From contig NC_079884.1 in NCBI RefSeq assembly GCF_029227915.1, forward strand, positions 13,638,001-13,702,000: DNA of 64,000 nt. Direction: 5' to 3'. A program made the position numbers and the translations under genes. Source of the stretch: Hydractinia symbiolongicarpus. Its lineage: Eukaryota > Cnidaria > Hydrozoa > Anthoathecata > Hydractiniidae. The notes under the pieces were generated by a model. It worked only from the letters and a program-made list of their open reading frames with translations, made no database searches and was not told the origin of the DNA. Below are positions 46,138 through 56,621 of the stretch, piece by piece. Every line of letters begins with the position of its first letter. The first letter of the stretch is position 1.

Positions 46138-47457
46138 TTAATAACGTACATCAATAATTTCACCGTTTTGAATGTTTAGTTGAGCGTCCATGATTAGATA
46201 TATATAGGCGTTTAAGGATCCTGCGGTTTCGGCGGTCTTTTCAATTTGTAGGGTGATCCCCTCACTTGCATTTTCAATCCGTCGACCGGTCCCATGCAGG
46301 GAGTTTTCATCTATGGTTCTGAAATCTAACCATAGAGCATATTTGTTCGTCAAGTAATCGGAGACTTTTACATCATGTAATTGCAGATGTTTTTTGATTT
46401 CGCTGGCATTGCCATCCTTTGGTTTACCCTCGGCAAAATACTTACAAATTTCATTGTAATGTTCGAACGGCTGCATCCCTTGAGCAAAAAGTAGGTTAGG
46501 CTTACCCTCAACTATGGCGGATACCTTTTTAATTTTCGGATTGTAGAACTTACCGGTATCTCGTTTGTAGGCTTGTTCGTCTTCAAACAAAACCAATATA
46601 CCCTTCAAAGATTTACAAGGTGTATTGAATGACCAATTCCACGTTGTGTCCGAATTATCCACTCTAATTTGTCTATGTCTCAAAAACCTGTCGTATAGTA
46701 AAGCCATGTTTTCATATTCATTTGAAATGAATCTGGCTAAGGTTGGGTGTGTCACAATCTCATATTCGAGAGATATGTTAGTTATTTTGTATTTAGCATC
46801 CGGTGCCGGTGCCGTAGCAGAACCGGAAGGTTTGGCCGGAGTTGATAATACAACCCTGTCGTAATTATTGAATGTGATCTCATAACATAACCTATTACCT
46901 AATCCAGCTTGATAATATGGGATCGTGCTATCTAACATTTCAAAATCTAGTGGTATGGTGAACTTGTTTTTGTATGCATCAGCAATGGCTTTGTCTGAGA
47001 CATCAGATGCGTCTTTATCCGAAGCGCTTACCCTCAATTTCATACAGTTTTCCGTACACCCATCATTGGATATGATGCCTTGTCTGATTGCATTTCTCTT
47101 TTCATACTTGGTTAGCCATAAATCTCTGTAGCATCCTAAAAGATCAAAGTCATCAATGCTCAAAATCTCGGTACCCTCAAACTTGATTGCTAACTTTTTA
47201 ACAATAGCTCTTCCAATATTAGAGACTAATGTTCTTTTCGTGTCGGCTTTTGACTCGAGTTCAACGTCGAAACTTATTTTTGAAGTCCCTGGAACAATAA
47301 CATCATCGCTACCTAAATTAGGAAACCTAATCAAAAGTAACTGGTTTTGATCAATCTCACTTGGATTGTGTGTCACAATTACTTTTTGGTGTGATCCTTT
47401 TACACCATGAGCAGTTCTAAGAGAACGTTCAGGATTTAACCTTTTTCCGTATTCCAT
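46138..47457 (-). CDS. Polinton major capsid protein (double jelly roll)
   Basis: 439 residues, intact from the ATG at 47,457. It carries the features of Polinton major capsid proteins: an N-terminal VIVTHNPSEIDQNQLLLIRFPNL, a middle TIPYYQAGLGNRLCYEITFNNYDRVV, and a C-terminal AYIYLIMDAQLNIQNGEIIDVRY. The family forms the trimeric double-jelly-roll hexons of an icosahedral capsid. Polinton-2 has a shorter, broken homologue at 61,600-62,615 sharing the YLLHDAQLNI end. No lesions seen. Confidence 0.92.
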   Translation of the reverse strand: MEYGKRLNPERSLRTAHGVKGSHQKVIVTHNPSEIDQNQLLLIRFPNLGSDDVIVPGTSKISFDVELESKADTKRTLVSNIGRAIVKKLAIKFEGTEILSIDDFDLLGCYRDLWLTKYEKRNAIRQGIISNDGCTENCMKLRVSASDKDASDVSDKAIADAYKNKFTIPLDFEMLDSTIPYYQAGLGNRLCYEITFNNYDRVVLSTPAKPSGSATAPAPDAKYKITNISLEYEIVTHPTLARFISNEYENMALLYDRFLRHRQIRVDNSDTTWNWSFNTPCKSLKGILVLFEDEQAYKRDTGKFYNPKIKKVSAIVEGKPNLLFAQGMQPFEHYNEICKYFAEGKPKDGNASEIKKHLQLHDVKVSDYLTNKYALWLDFRTIDENSLHGTGRRIENASEGITLQIEKTAETAGSLNAYIYLIMDAQLNIQNGEIIDVRY

Positions 47458-47538
47458 GTCTGTTATTACTTTTATTTTATTTTTACTTTTATCTCAGTTA
47501 GCGTATACTTCATTAGACCTATGACCTTTTATTCAACC

Positions 47539-48084
47539 CTATTGTCTGCCGTCTCTAATATGAAGGACAACTGTTGTTCCCGGATCTTTTACCAGATCTC
47601 CATTTTGATCGGTTATTTTCAAAGTAAGTGATTGAAGGTAACCACCCTTTAGTTTCTTATATTGCTGGTTTTTGGGCTCAATATGTGTAACATCACCATA
47701 CCCAGATATATGATATGTTAGCAGGTTATCGCTATATCTACCATTTTTAAGATTTAATGTATTATCCAATTCATTCAGATTTAAATGTAATTCTGTTATG
47801 TTGGTTAGCTTATTTGTTTTGATTACTCGAGGGTCTTTGATTAATGGTGTGGATGTGACATCACCCGCTAAAGATGCGTTCAACTCCCTGCCGGTGTATT
47901 TTCCTTTCGGTAGCAACTTTTCGTCTTTTCCAATGGTCACTTTTAGTGGAGCTGTGATTCCATATGTAACATTGTCCGAAAACGTCTCTATGATCGCAAC
48001 TTCTTTTGTGCCAGTCTTGTTGTATATGTTGTGATACAAATAGATTGTCTTTTCACTATTTACGTCATTTATTATGATATACAT
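47539..48084 (-). CDS. Polinton minor capsid protein (single jelly roll, penton-like)
   Basis: 181 residues, beta-rich and without membrane segments: VAIIETFSDNVTYGITAPLKV, TELHLNLNELDNTLNLKN, LTYHISGYGDVTHIEPKN, GGYLQSLTLKITDQNGDLV. It lies directly upstream of the major capsid gene, where Polintons encode the penton-like minor capsid protein. The assignment rests on position, length and this pattern. It is divergent from the plus-strand gene with 38 bp between starts. Confidence 0.75.
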   Translation of the reverse strand: MYIIINDVNSEKTIYLYHNIYNKTGTKEVAIIETFSDNVTYGITAPLKVTIGKDEKLLPKGKYTGRELNASLAGDVTSTPLIKDPRVIKTNKLTNITELHLNLNELDNTLNLKNGRYSDNLLTYHISGYGDVTHIEPKNQQYKKLKGGYLQSLTLKITDQNGDLVKDPGTTVVLHIRDGRQ

Positions 48085-48122
48085 TCTTAAATTAGAGAGT
48101 GGAATTATTTAAATCAAAAAGA

Positions 48123-49292
48123 ATGGATAGCATTTTCAAATACAATCCCAATGCGGCCTATAAGCCAAATGGAGGACGGGACCTTCAGATATTGGATGGA
48201 AAGGATCTATACAAACAGACCATTATTGTCTCCGAAAATGGCTCTTTTCCTGCTGTCTTTCCTAATATTTTTACTAATTACGAACTTAATCAAAACGAAC
48301 AACGTATGAAAATTTGGAATGAACAACCGTTTAAATTATGGCAAACCCAACTCAATTTTGCCACTTGGTGTGCTTCAAGTGCTTGTGGAGTCAGTTCCGA
48401 ACACCTGAAAGAAGGTAGATCTATGATCAGATCGGTATATCGTTTTCATGTCTATTATCACATTAGACGAATCATTAAGCGCTTGCAGACACCTCTACCT
48501 TTTGAAGATAGTTTTAATCAATATGACAATCCTTATTCAAACGAAGAATTTCTAAAAAAATGTGGTGAATATGACGTCGATTCTAATCCTATGAAATACA
48601 GAGGTCATTACTTTTTCAGCTCATATCAAAAAAGACGTAAAAACTATCCAACTCCGGGCTTGAGTTATTTCACGAATGACTCCATGACACGATGGATTTT
48701 GGAAAAATCTAATGGCTTTACAAAAACAGGTCTTGTAAAGATTTCAAGCAGTGTTAGGGCGTATGCTTATCTTGTTCTTAGTTCGCAAGCCTCATCCCGT
48801 TCTTCTATCTTGTGTAATGATTCGAGCGCTTTGACGGCTCAAAGAGTTTTTATGAACAACCTTGAAGACATTATTAACCGTAGAGTTGATATTCAGGAGG
48901 ACATTAAACGTTATCAGGATACGCTAAACTACGCTTCAAGTAAGGTTGATTATTCGGTTGAACAAGGTATTTATATGTTACCTAGTGACATGAATCTCAA
49001 AATTAAAACAGGAGTGGTAGGTTACAACAACAAGATTTTAATATCAGGTGAAGATCTGACGATTGGGATTAATCGAAAGGTTAATGTTATTGAAAAAACA
49101 GCTGAATCACATAAAAAGATTCCTGATAGGACATCCGGTCCTATTCCTATCCATAGTACTATTACTACTAGTACTACTGATAAACACATTACTGCACCTT
49201 ACCACAAAGATACTCCTACACATGAAGATGAGAAGATCGCTCTTGTGATTGCTATGACAACAGGTTATTTCATATGGTATTTGTTTAGATAA
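48123..49292 (+). CDS. Conserved Polinton protein of unknown function, 389 residues
   Basis: Starting at the ATG at 48,123 (the frame opens earlier only with a GTG). It contains NPNAAYKPNGGRDLQILDGK, NFATWCASSACGVSSEHL, SVYRFHVYYHIRRIIKRL and VDYSVEQGIYMLPSDM, and ends in a hydrophobic segment (IALVIAMTTGYFIWYLF). I recognise this as a widely conserved Polinton protein of the structural module, but its role is unknown to me. The C-terminal TM suggests membrane attachment. Intact. Confidence 0.75.
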   Translation: MDSIFKYNPNAAYKPNGGRDLQILDGKDLYKQTIIVSENGSFPAVFPNIFTNYELNQNEQRMKIWNEQPFKLWQTQLNFATWCASSACGVSSEHLKEGRSMIRSVYRFHVYYHIRRIIKRLQTPLPFEDSFNQYDNPYSNEEFLKKCGEYDVDSNPMKYRGHYFFSSYQKRRKNYPTPGLSYFTNDSMTRWILEKSNGFTKTGLVKISSSVRAYAYLVLSSQASSRSSILCNDSSALTAQRVFMNNLEDIINRRVDIQEDIKRYQDTLNYASSKVDYSVEQGIYMLPSDMNLKIKTGVVGYNNKILISGEDLTIGINRKVNVIEKTAESHKKIPDRTSGPIPIHSTITTSTTDKHITAPYHKDTPTHEDEKIALVIAMTTGYFIWYLFR

Positions 49293-49464
49293 ATAATGAC
49301 GTCAATTAAATGTCAATCAAACCAGAATAACAATAGAGAACAATGCATTCCTTACATACCAAATATCCTTAGCAACGGCTACTTTCGTTTTGACTTTTTC
49401 TTATGTAAACAACTTTCTGGTATGTAAAATCCTATTGTTATAAGCGTTTGATTGACAGATGTTT

Positions 49465-49481
49465 TTACAAGACTCTTGTAA
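49465..49481 (+). terminator. Hairpin 3' of the plus-strand conserved Polinton gene
   Basis: TTACAAGA / TCTTGTAA with a single-base loop, followed by CAAAAAACT, between the stop at 49,292 and the right terminal repeat. Confidence 0.45.
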
Positions 49482-49524
49482 CAAAAAACTGCTTGCGTGT
49501 TGTTATTTATGTTTTATTATCATT

Positions 49525-49748
49525 GATGGTATTACCACGTACGCTAGAGGCCATTATAGACAGAGTTGAATCCTATCACTGTAATGGGGGGTTGGGGGCC
49601 CAGGGGGGTGGGTGGGACACGGCGGGGATTGGGGGGTTGGGGACAGAAACTCTTCTATCGTTGATTTAACGGATATGATCTATGATTTGACGTAAAATGG
49701 TAAAGTGCTAAAGGATTTTTGTCCTAACATCCGCATTTTCCTATCTCT
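49525..49748 (-). repeat. Right terminal inverted repeat of Polinton-1
   Basis: 224 bp, inverted copy of 34,203-34,426. The G-rich part on the plus strand is at about 49,585-49,643. It contains a duplicated fragment of the end of the polymerase coding sequence. Confidence 0.95.
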
Positions 49749-49864
49749 AATAGCCTTGAAATTTGTGAAAAACATGTCAAAAATCATGTCAGACAACAGT
49801 GCCAGTATATTTAAAAAAGTAACAATTGCCACCATGATTTTTGTTTGTATGTTGGTATAACTGT

Positions 49865-49974
49865 CAACTTCGTTTCCAGGGTTTTTTGCCTATTTGACGT
49901 CAAGGACGGCAGCCGTTTGCCGTCAAGTAAGGGCTAGCGGATCTGACATCAGGCAACAAACCCCGGGGACGAGG
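49865..49974. repeat. MITE-like palindromic repeat
   Basis: CAACTTCGTTTCCAGGGTTT at the left pairs with AACCCCGGGGACGAGG at the right; the internal arms also pair (GCCTATTTGACGTCA with TGACATCAGGC). Confidence 0.7.
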
Positions 49975-50204
49975 ATATGCTATATTTATATTTATATCGA
50001 GGATATGCTATATAAGCTTTATTTCTTTATTTTGCTTTGACAAATACTTCCAAAAATTCAAGACGAACTTAACTCAAGGGGAGAAATGAATGCAGCAGAA
50101 AAGATTGCAAAAAGAAAAAATGCTGAATTAATGACTGATTTTCCTAATAATCGAAAACTTAAATACCTGGCATTTTAAACAAATTCAGGAAATTTAATCT
50201 ATAT

Positions 50205-50312
50205 TATAATGCCCGTATACGTCTGTCCGTCTGTCCGTCCATCTGTCACGCAAAATGGTAGCTTAGCTGCGATGGGCGAACCCATGGATTTTTCCACGGG
50301 CTAACGACTAGT
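50205..50312 (+). repeat. Dispersed repeat ending GGATTTTTCCACGGGC (copy 1)
   Basis: Starts ATGCCCGTATACGTCTGTCC, contains CACGCAAAATGGTA and ends ATTTTTCCACGGGCTAACGA. Related copies lie at about 54,565-54,680 and 55,670-55,790. Confidence 0.65.
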
Positions 50313-50997
50313 TTAGATTTAATACAGAAGCAAGATAACAGCTATTTGTGTTTTCTATTACGCATCCGTTAATTCCGTAATTTAATAAAAATAACGAAGT
50401 TTAGAAAACCCCTGTTAAAAAAAGGCTCATAAGAAAGCTGTTTGGTAAAAATAGACACTTAAACACTGAAATAGAATTGAAATTGAAGCAGTTAAATAGT
50501 TATAATATCCCAATCAAGTATCTTTTTACTTCAAAAAACATCACAGATTCCTAAACATACTAAAGTAATCAATTTGCATGCCGAATTCAGTCCTTAGTAA
50601 AGTCCCTTCACCCCTGGAGCTCGATTTAGTTAAACAAAATCAACCTTGTTTAAAAATTAGATGGAAATAAAAAGTTGTCTATAATATAGTTGATCAAATG
50701 TTCCCTAACAGTCCATAAGAATATTTGCGATCAAGTTCGTTTTAACGCAGCCTTCATTCTTATCTGAATTAAGATGGGCACAAATCCCGCGTACGGACAT
50801 TCACGGGACCATGAAGTAACGGGAAGTTTTAACATCTTTGGGAATTCCGTCCTAACGGTTGACTCTTCCTCCACTCTGACTGTAACTATGTAACATTACC
50901 GCTAGAGATACGTATAGCATTGCTCTAACTTGCTTACCTGCCACACAACGGTCAGTAGATGACACCAAATGGGCTGACAACACTGCATTTAAAGTGC

Positions 50998-51072
50998 GCC
51001 GGAGTGAGGGCTCGAACCTGAAACCTTATAATTACAAGTCGAATGCGCTACTACTACACCATCTCCGCTCAA
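50998..51072 (-). repeat. tRNA-like sequence (probable SINE head)
   Basis: Read on the minus strand: GATGGTGTAGTAGTAGCGC (A-box-like), then GGTTCGAGCCC (B box). The anticodon arm is imperfect, so a SINE-derived head is more likely than a working tRNA gene. It differs from the other SINE family in the window. Confidence 0.5.
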
Positions 51073-52347
51073 TCCCACGTTACGACAATCGCTTCAAAAC
51101 TATTGATCAAAAAAGTGGCCGGAGAAGAAATAAGCTGTCTTAAAAAGATTTTGGATATAATCCGAAATCTTGACAACAAAACACTTTGACGAAATTAACT
51201 CTGTGTTTGTTGTCATTTTGAGTAATGTTAGCATAAAATCGATATTATTTACTTATAAATAAAATTTTGTAACTTTTGTTTTCCCCTTTATTTTTACTAC
51301 TTAGTTTCAGTTCCACTTTTGATACACAATTTCTTTGATACAACTTTCTCTTTTCACCATAACCAGTGTAAACTTTATGGTTTATAGAGTTTTATACAAA
51401 TGACAAATTAAGAAGTCTTTGACTGTGAAGGTTTACTAGTAAAACGCCACTTCCCGATGTTTCGTGGTACGAATTTATCGATATTAAAATATTTTAAAGT
51501 TTCAGGGGTGTGCAGGGTAGATTTACTAAGGCGTGGCCTTGTCTCCTTTGCTTTCGGGGTGACTACGATTTTAGACCATCACTTCACAAATTTACTAAGT
51601 TAAATGTAAAATAGTCTCTTTTACCGCAACGGTGTTGTAGGTCTCTGTACCCTATTTTTAACTGAAGGCCAACTGGGTTTCAGTTGTAAATTAAAAATAT
51701 CGTTTCCAGGTCTCTTTTCAAATTGAAAAGTATAACAATCGGTCTTTGTAAATAAGTTGGTTTTATTTTGATAGCGAGATTCTGAAAGTGAATTGTGTCA
51801 CGAGTTCGCATGACAATAAAGGTAGCCACAACCGGGGTGAAACACTTCAACACAAAAGTAAAATGTAAAAAACTTAAAAAAGATGGGATAAATATTATTT
51901 CAAAAACACGGAGATAAAAGATAACTTTTGATTTATTAAATTTAACATCACAAATAAATAAAAATTTCGTTTACGAGTTTATATTTTTATTGCTCTGTTT
52001 GACCCCCGGCGTACAAAGTTATAAAAAAATTATTTACAAAGGATCGAATTTCGCAAACGCCACAGTTCGTTTAGCTAAAAGTGTTAAGGCAAGCGGAAAT
52101 TTTATTTTCTATACTTTCTTTGAAATTGTTGCAGTGATTATTGGCAGAAATTTTTAAAAGGTGACAGTTTGTTTTGTCGACAAGAGTGTCATAAAACTGG
52201 TTTTTTTTGTACAATATATTGTCAAAAATTATTCAATGTCTTAAGAACCGTAAAAAAAGAAATCATTCAAATTTAAAGCTCTCTTCCTCTCGTCTTTCTC
52301 TTAGGTATTTTCGAAGAAAACACGTATACATCTAAAGAACGTTCAAC

Positions 52348-55221
52348 ATGGGAGAACTATCTTGTGGAATGACATGCTTGAGATACATACTTTTTGCTTT
52401 CAATTTTGTTTTCTGGGTAAGTAGTTGCATTTATTCTCTCTTTACTTATCGCAGCACAAACGCACACAAGCGCACACAAACGCACACAAACGCACACAAA
52501 CGCACACAAACGGTTTACACGCGCTATTCTTTTAATAATAATTAATTGCTATAAATATGTAAAGAAATGCGTTGCTATCTGTTACGTTTTTGTTAGATGT
52601 TCGCTTAAAGCAATGTATGTATATAAAAATAACATTTGTCGTTCGTTTCTAGTCAATATTAAAAAAATATTAACTTTAGTTGCTCCATATTAATATGTTT
52701 GGACGGAATTCATTGACAAAAAAATAGTAAAAAACGACATTTTCTCTAGGAAGATCATAAAAATTAGTAAAACCGCATCGTGTGATGTCATTCCATTACC
52801 ACACAATCGATGACAAAATCTGGATTTCTAGCGATGCTTCTCACGCGTGCAGATATACACATTGTAGAAAATAGTACTGGGAACGAGGTTGACTACTGTT
52901 GAACCGGGTTATCTATAACTGCTTTCAGGGAAAAATGGTAAAAGAAAGTGGTGCCATTTGTAAACCCAGCAAGTAATTAAAAATTAAGGTTGGGGGGAAG
53001 GGGGGGATAATCTCACAAATTTTCTTTAAGCCCTTATCCGACTGGTAGCCTTGTGGCAGAGCGTCCGCTTCCAGTGCGGGAGGTCTTGGGTTCAAGCCCC
53101 AGCCGAGTGATGCCAGAGACCATAAAAGTGCGAATCTATCCTTGCTGCTCAACGTTCAGCATGAAAATAGGATTGATATCTTAGGCGGTTGTCTAGTTGA
53201 GCGGTTGCTGTGCTTGCACGACTTTCGTAGCTTGAATGGGGGCTTCAAATACTCTTAAACCCCCTTCGTAGTACCAATGGGAACTGAAAAGATCAACCTG
53301 GATAAATAGTTTGAATAATAATAATCTAATCAGTAACAAAGAAAATTCTCAATAAATTTTACTTGTATCAGAACATTTGTCGGGATTCTCTAACCTACTG
53401 TCTTTTTTCTTATTATGACATCATTAGCCTACGTTGGCAAATACGATGTTTTTGTTTTTTAAACAATATTTTTTATTTTGTAGATAGGTGGGATTGCTTT
53501 AATGGGCGTAGGTATTTACAGCCGAGTTCAAGTTGGAAAATGGGATGATATAATTGATGATAGCACTGTTCCAAGCGCTGCAAATCTTATGATCATTGCT
53601 GGTGTACTTGTCATGTTGATTGGCTTCTTAGGGTGTTGTGGAGCTTGGAAACAAAACAAGTGTCTGCTTATCAGTGTGAGTTCTCAGCGCATGTTGACGC
53701 TCGACGTGTTTTAAGAATTGAAGATTCTTTTACAATGACAACGACAAGTTTTTGATTTACCCATAACTTTTTTGCATTGGTAACTTTCTTAAGTTATCAC
53801 TAAACGTAAAGAATTGTATTTTTTTACAAAAAAGTGGTTATAAACTATGTTCAGAAAACCAAGAAATTTTATACAAATGGTATCAGCATCTTAGAAAATC
53901 AAATTGATGGATAATATAATTATAATGCTTATAACATATGTAATTCTTACAAATTTGTGTTTTTTAGTATGCGATTTGTCTCATTTTAATATTTGTGCTG
54001 GAAATAGCTGCTGGTATTTATGCGTATGTCAAAAGAGATGACATCCAGAAAGAACTGGAAACAGGACTGATGAAAGGCATCAATAACACCTATGGCGCAC
54101 AAGATACAAAAGCTAATAAAGCTTTCGGAGATGCTATTGATTGGTTTCAAGAAAAGGTGAGTAAATGCTTTTAAGGATGATAGTTCTAGCTCTATACCAG
54201 TGGCCGTATTTTATTCTAAATAGTCGTCAAATGGCTAATTCGTGTTAAAGATGCATGAAATAGCGAAGGTTGGGACATGAACGACGTGTTCCGAGGGCCG
54301 TGATTTATAGGCAGGGGCGGATCCAGACTTTTTCAAGACTTAGTCAAAATATTGCTGCGCAGCAGTCTTGAGTTTAGCAGCTGGGGGTCTTAGGGGGCGC
54401 TGTAAGCCCCGCAAGTGGGGTTTTTCGCTAATTTGAGCTTTGTGGGTACAAAAATCGCCGAAAATTGTCTTCCGATTTATCTAGTTATTAATAAAATTGA
54501 CAAAAAGAGACGCTAAGCTCAAAATGGTTACGCAGTAACTTCACTTTAGAACCCTTGTAGAGTAGTTTTATTATATATGTTATAACGGGTGGACGAAAAG
54601 CACGAAATACCCCAATGCGGGAAATATGTGCGACGGGCGAAAAACTGAGGATTGGAGGACCCACGGGCTAAATACTAGTGGGTATTCATATGCATACATT
54701 TGAATGATATCCTATAAGCCTGTTTCATTTAGGTTGAATGTTGTGGTGCAAAGAAACCTCAAGATTGGTCAGAATCTGTATGGGCTACCAAAGCCAAAAA
54801 ATATTATGTTCCAGACTCCTGTTGTAAATTAAGTGGTTGTAGTAAAAAGTATGGAGTCTCACTAGATCAGTTTGTAAATAGTGGAAAGATTTACAAAGAG
54901 GTATCTCTTACCTTCTCGTATGATTTAATACCGCAATACAGTTTATTGACATAGATATAACCTTCCGTGTGAATTCTTTTACGTTAAGGGGTGTGTTCAA
55001 AAAGGCAAAGATTGGGTCAAGGCCCATATAAGTTTAGTCGGCGGTGTAACCATTGGAGTTGCTTTTGTGCAGGTATAAATCTAATTTTTTTGTTAGTTTT
55101 TTTTAAAAGATGAGCAGTTGAATAAACAGTTTTATTGTTGTTGTTTCAGCTTCTTGGCATTATCTTCGCCATCTTACTTTGTCGTGGCCTTGGAGATGAA
55201 CATAATTATGAAAATGTTTAA
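52348..55221 (+). CDS. Tetraspanin, six exons
   Basis: Exons 52348-52416, 53484-53675, 53968-54156, 54733-54900, 54989-55072 and 55150-55221; all introns are phase 0 with GT-AG ends, giving 257 residues. TM1 is in exons 1-2 (CLRYILFAFNFVFW joined to IGGIALMGVGIY) and TM2 in exon 2 (ANLMIIAGVLVMLIGFLGCCGAW). TM3 is in exon 3 (YAICLILIFVLEIAAGIYAYV) and TM4 in exons 5-6. The large extracellular loop has the hallmark CCG (VECCGAKKPQDW) plus SCC and a later Cys, the usual disulphide set. Juxtamembrane cysteines (CGMTC, CCGAWKQNKC) are palmoylation candidates typical of the family. Tetraspanins organise membrane microdomains. No lesion seen. Confidence 0.93.
52458..52511 (+). repeat. 10-bp minisatellite in tetraspanin intron 1
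   Basis: About five copies of CGCACACAAA starting some 40 bp after the exon 1 donor site. Confidence 0.9.
53036..53333 (+). repeat. tRNA-derived SINE, copy 3 (in tetraspanin intron 1)
   Basis: Head TAGCCTTGTGGCAGAGCG and B box GGGTTCAAGCCCC, then the same body as the copies near 20 and 21 kb, ending in an AATAATAAT tail about 150 bp before exon 2. Confidence 0.85.
54565..54680 (+). repeat. Dispersed repeat (copy 2, degenerate)
   Basis: In tetraspanin intron 3: AACGGGTGGACGAAAAGCACG through GGACCCACGGGCTAAATACTAG, resembling the end of the repeats at 50.2 and 55.7 kb. Confidence 0.5.
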
Positions 55222-55484
55222 AAATGTGATCAAACTTAGTTTGTAAATAATCTTATGAAGAGAGGAGAAGGGTGTTTAGTCTCAGCACAGTATATTCCTC
55301 ACGACTATTATGTACCTTAGTGCTTACTGATATTTTCTGTGGTAAATTTCTTTCCTTTTTGTTCGTTATAACGCTCGGAACTTAAAAATTCTCATCGTTT
55401 TTTATATTCTGCACATCACCGACATCTTTGACATTTTGAGCGGCTGCTAATAACACTCTTAGCTTTGGGATATGGAATCTATAA

Positions 55485-55545
55485 TATATTATTATTATTA
55501 TTATTGTTATTGTTATTGTTGTTGTTATTGTTATTGTTATTATAT
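55485..55545. repeat. (TTA/TTG)n microsatellite
   Basis: Trinucleotide and hexanucleotide runs of ATT and GTTATT units downstream of the tetraspanin gene. Confidence 0.85.
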
Positions 55546-55669
55546 TTTCGTCTTTTGCGTACGAATCATTTACATGCAACTCAACTGTATTCTTTAAACT
55601 TTTTTTACACTGCATAATTATGTTAATATAAATACGACAATCATAATTATAAATAAATCAACAATGAGT

Positions 55670-55790
55670 ATTAGGATACCCGTATAAGTCTTTTGCACGC
55701 AAAATGGTACCGCAAGTAGCGGGACACACGCAATGTGATATAAAAAGGACGGGAAAACCTGCGGATTTTTCCACGGGCCACCGACAAGAC
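55670..55790 (+). repeat. Dispersed repeat ending GGATTTTTCCACGGGC (copy 3)
   Basis: Contains ACCCGTATAAGTC, CACGCAAAATGGTACCGC and GGATTTTTCCACGGGCC in the same order as copy 1. Confidence 0.65.
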
Positions 55791-56274
55791 TGACAAAAAA
55801 GTGTTGTCTGCAACCATAGAGATATAATAAAAGAGATTATTATATTTCTATGCTCAACGAATAATGCATTTTGTTTTCTTTTACTTTCAGAAAATCGCTT
55901 TTAAATGTGTTCGTGACTTCATTTTATTATCAATTATATTGATCAGATATTATAGGAAAGAATAGAAAGAAAATAATATACATGACAGCATCGCAAATCT
56001 TTCGTCGCCCGTCTCAGATGTACTTGTACCGCGGTCACATTTAAACCATCTAGGCAATCCCTGGCAGGGGGGGGGGGAATTGTTGGGTATTTCACGCCCT
56101 TCTACAAAAATGGATACAAACGATGTGTTTAAGATGGTTGCTTATTTTGCTGCAGGCAGGACGAGTCGTGAAATGGCTGTCTCTAAGGGATGAATGCCCG
56201 CAAGTATCGTGTCGAAACCTAAATAAGAGTCCAGTAAAAACTCGTATTTGTCCTAAGGACAAAAGCGAGTCAAT

Positions 56275-56621
56275 ATGGTAGGAATCAAGTGCCAGATATG
56301 CAAACGACTTTTAACCCTAGGCAATTTCAAGATAAAGGGAAATGGTCAAGCTACAAAAAGATGCATGTGGTGCCTAACTGGAAAGAAACTGTCGAGGGGC
56401 AGCACGTACGCACCGTCTTTCACCCTCTATATGAGCTCATGATTATCTGTAGAGGTTATATTGAAACCCAGTTTTCGGAGAGTTATACCTGGGAGCTCTA
56501 CGAGCATTTGCATGTACACCACAAGATACCGTTTAAGTATGTGTCAACTGGCAGGCAGCCGACGCTCACCGAGGTTGCCAAGGCAATACACAAGGCGAGC
56601 AAATGGATAAGGCATCCATAA
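56275..56621 (+). pseudogene. Zinc-ribbon/HNH endonuclease remnant A (Polinton-2)
   Basis: An ATG at 56,275 opens a zinc-ribbon (KCQICKRLLTLGNF...KRCMWCL). After a frame change the reading frame of 56,289-56,621 supplies RGYIETQFSESYTWELYEHL then HVHHKIPFKY, the layout of viral/phage HNH nucleases. The equivalent of the usual H-I-D-H is H-V-H-H, so the catalytic aspartate is altered. A better copy lies at 61,080-61,554. Confidence 0.65.

Larger units (their letters stand above)
34203..49748. mobile_element. Polinton/Maverick element, complete (Polinton-1)
   Basis: The element is bounded by 224-bp inverted repeats beginning AGAGATAGGAAAATG and is flanked on both sides by AATAG (34,198-34,202 and 49,749-49,753). 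Polintons usually duplicate 6 bp; the sixth base here does not match cleanly. Inside are the diagnostic genes: protein-primed DNA polymerase B, RVE-type integrase, FtsK/HerA-like packaging ATPase, and major and minor jelly-roll capsid proteins. Length, content and termini agree with a self-synthesising virus-like transposon. Several genes carry small lesions, so this copy is probably not autonomous. Confidence 0.95.
49754..52347. other. Intergenic between Polinton-1 and the tetraspanin gene
   Basis: No gene recognised. It contains a MITE-like palindrome (49,865-49,974), a repeat with a GGATTTTTCCACGGGC end near 50,205-50,310 and a tRNA-like sequence at about 50,998-51,070. Confidence 0.5.

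Noticed and set aside
49448-49669. Plus-strand frame at the right end of Polinton-1
   Set aside because: Its sequence is the antisense of the polymerase tail and the G-rich terminal repeat.
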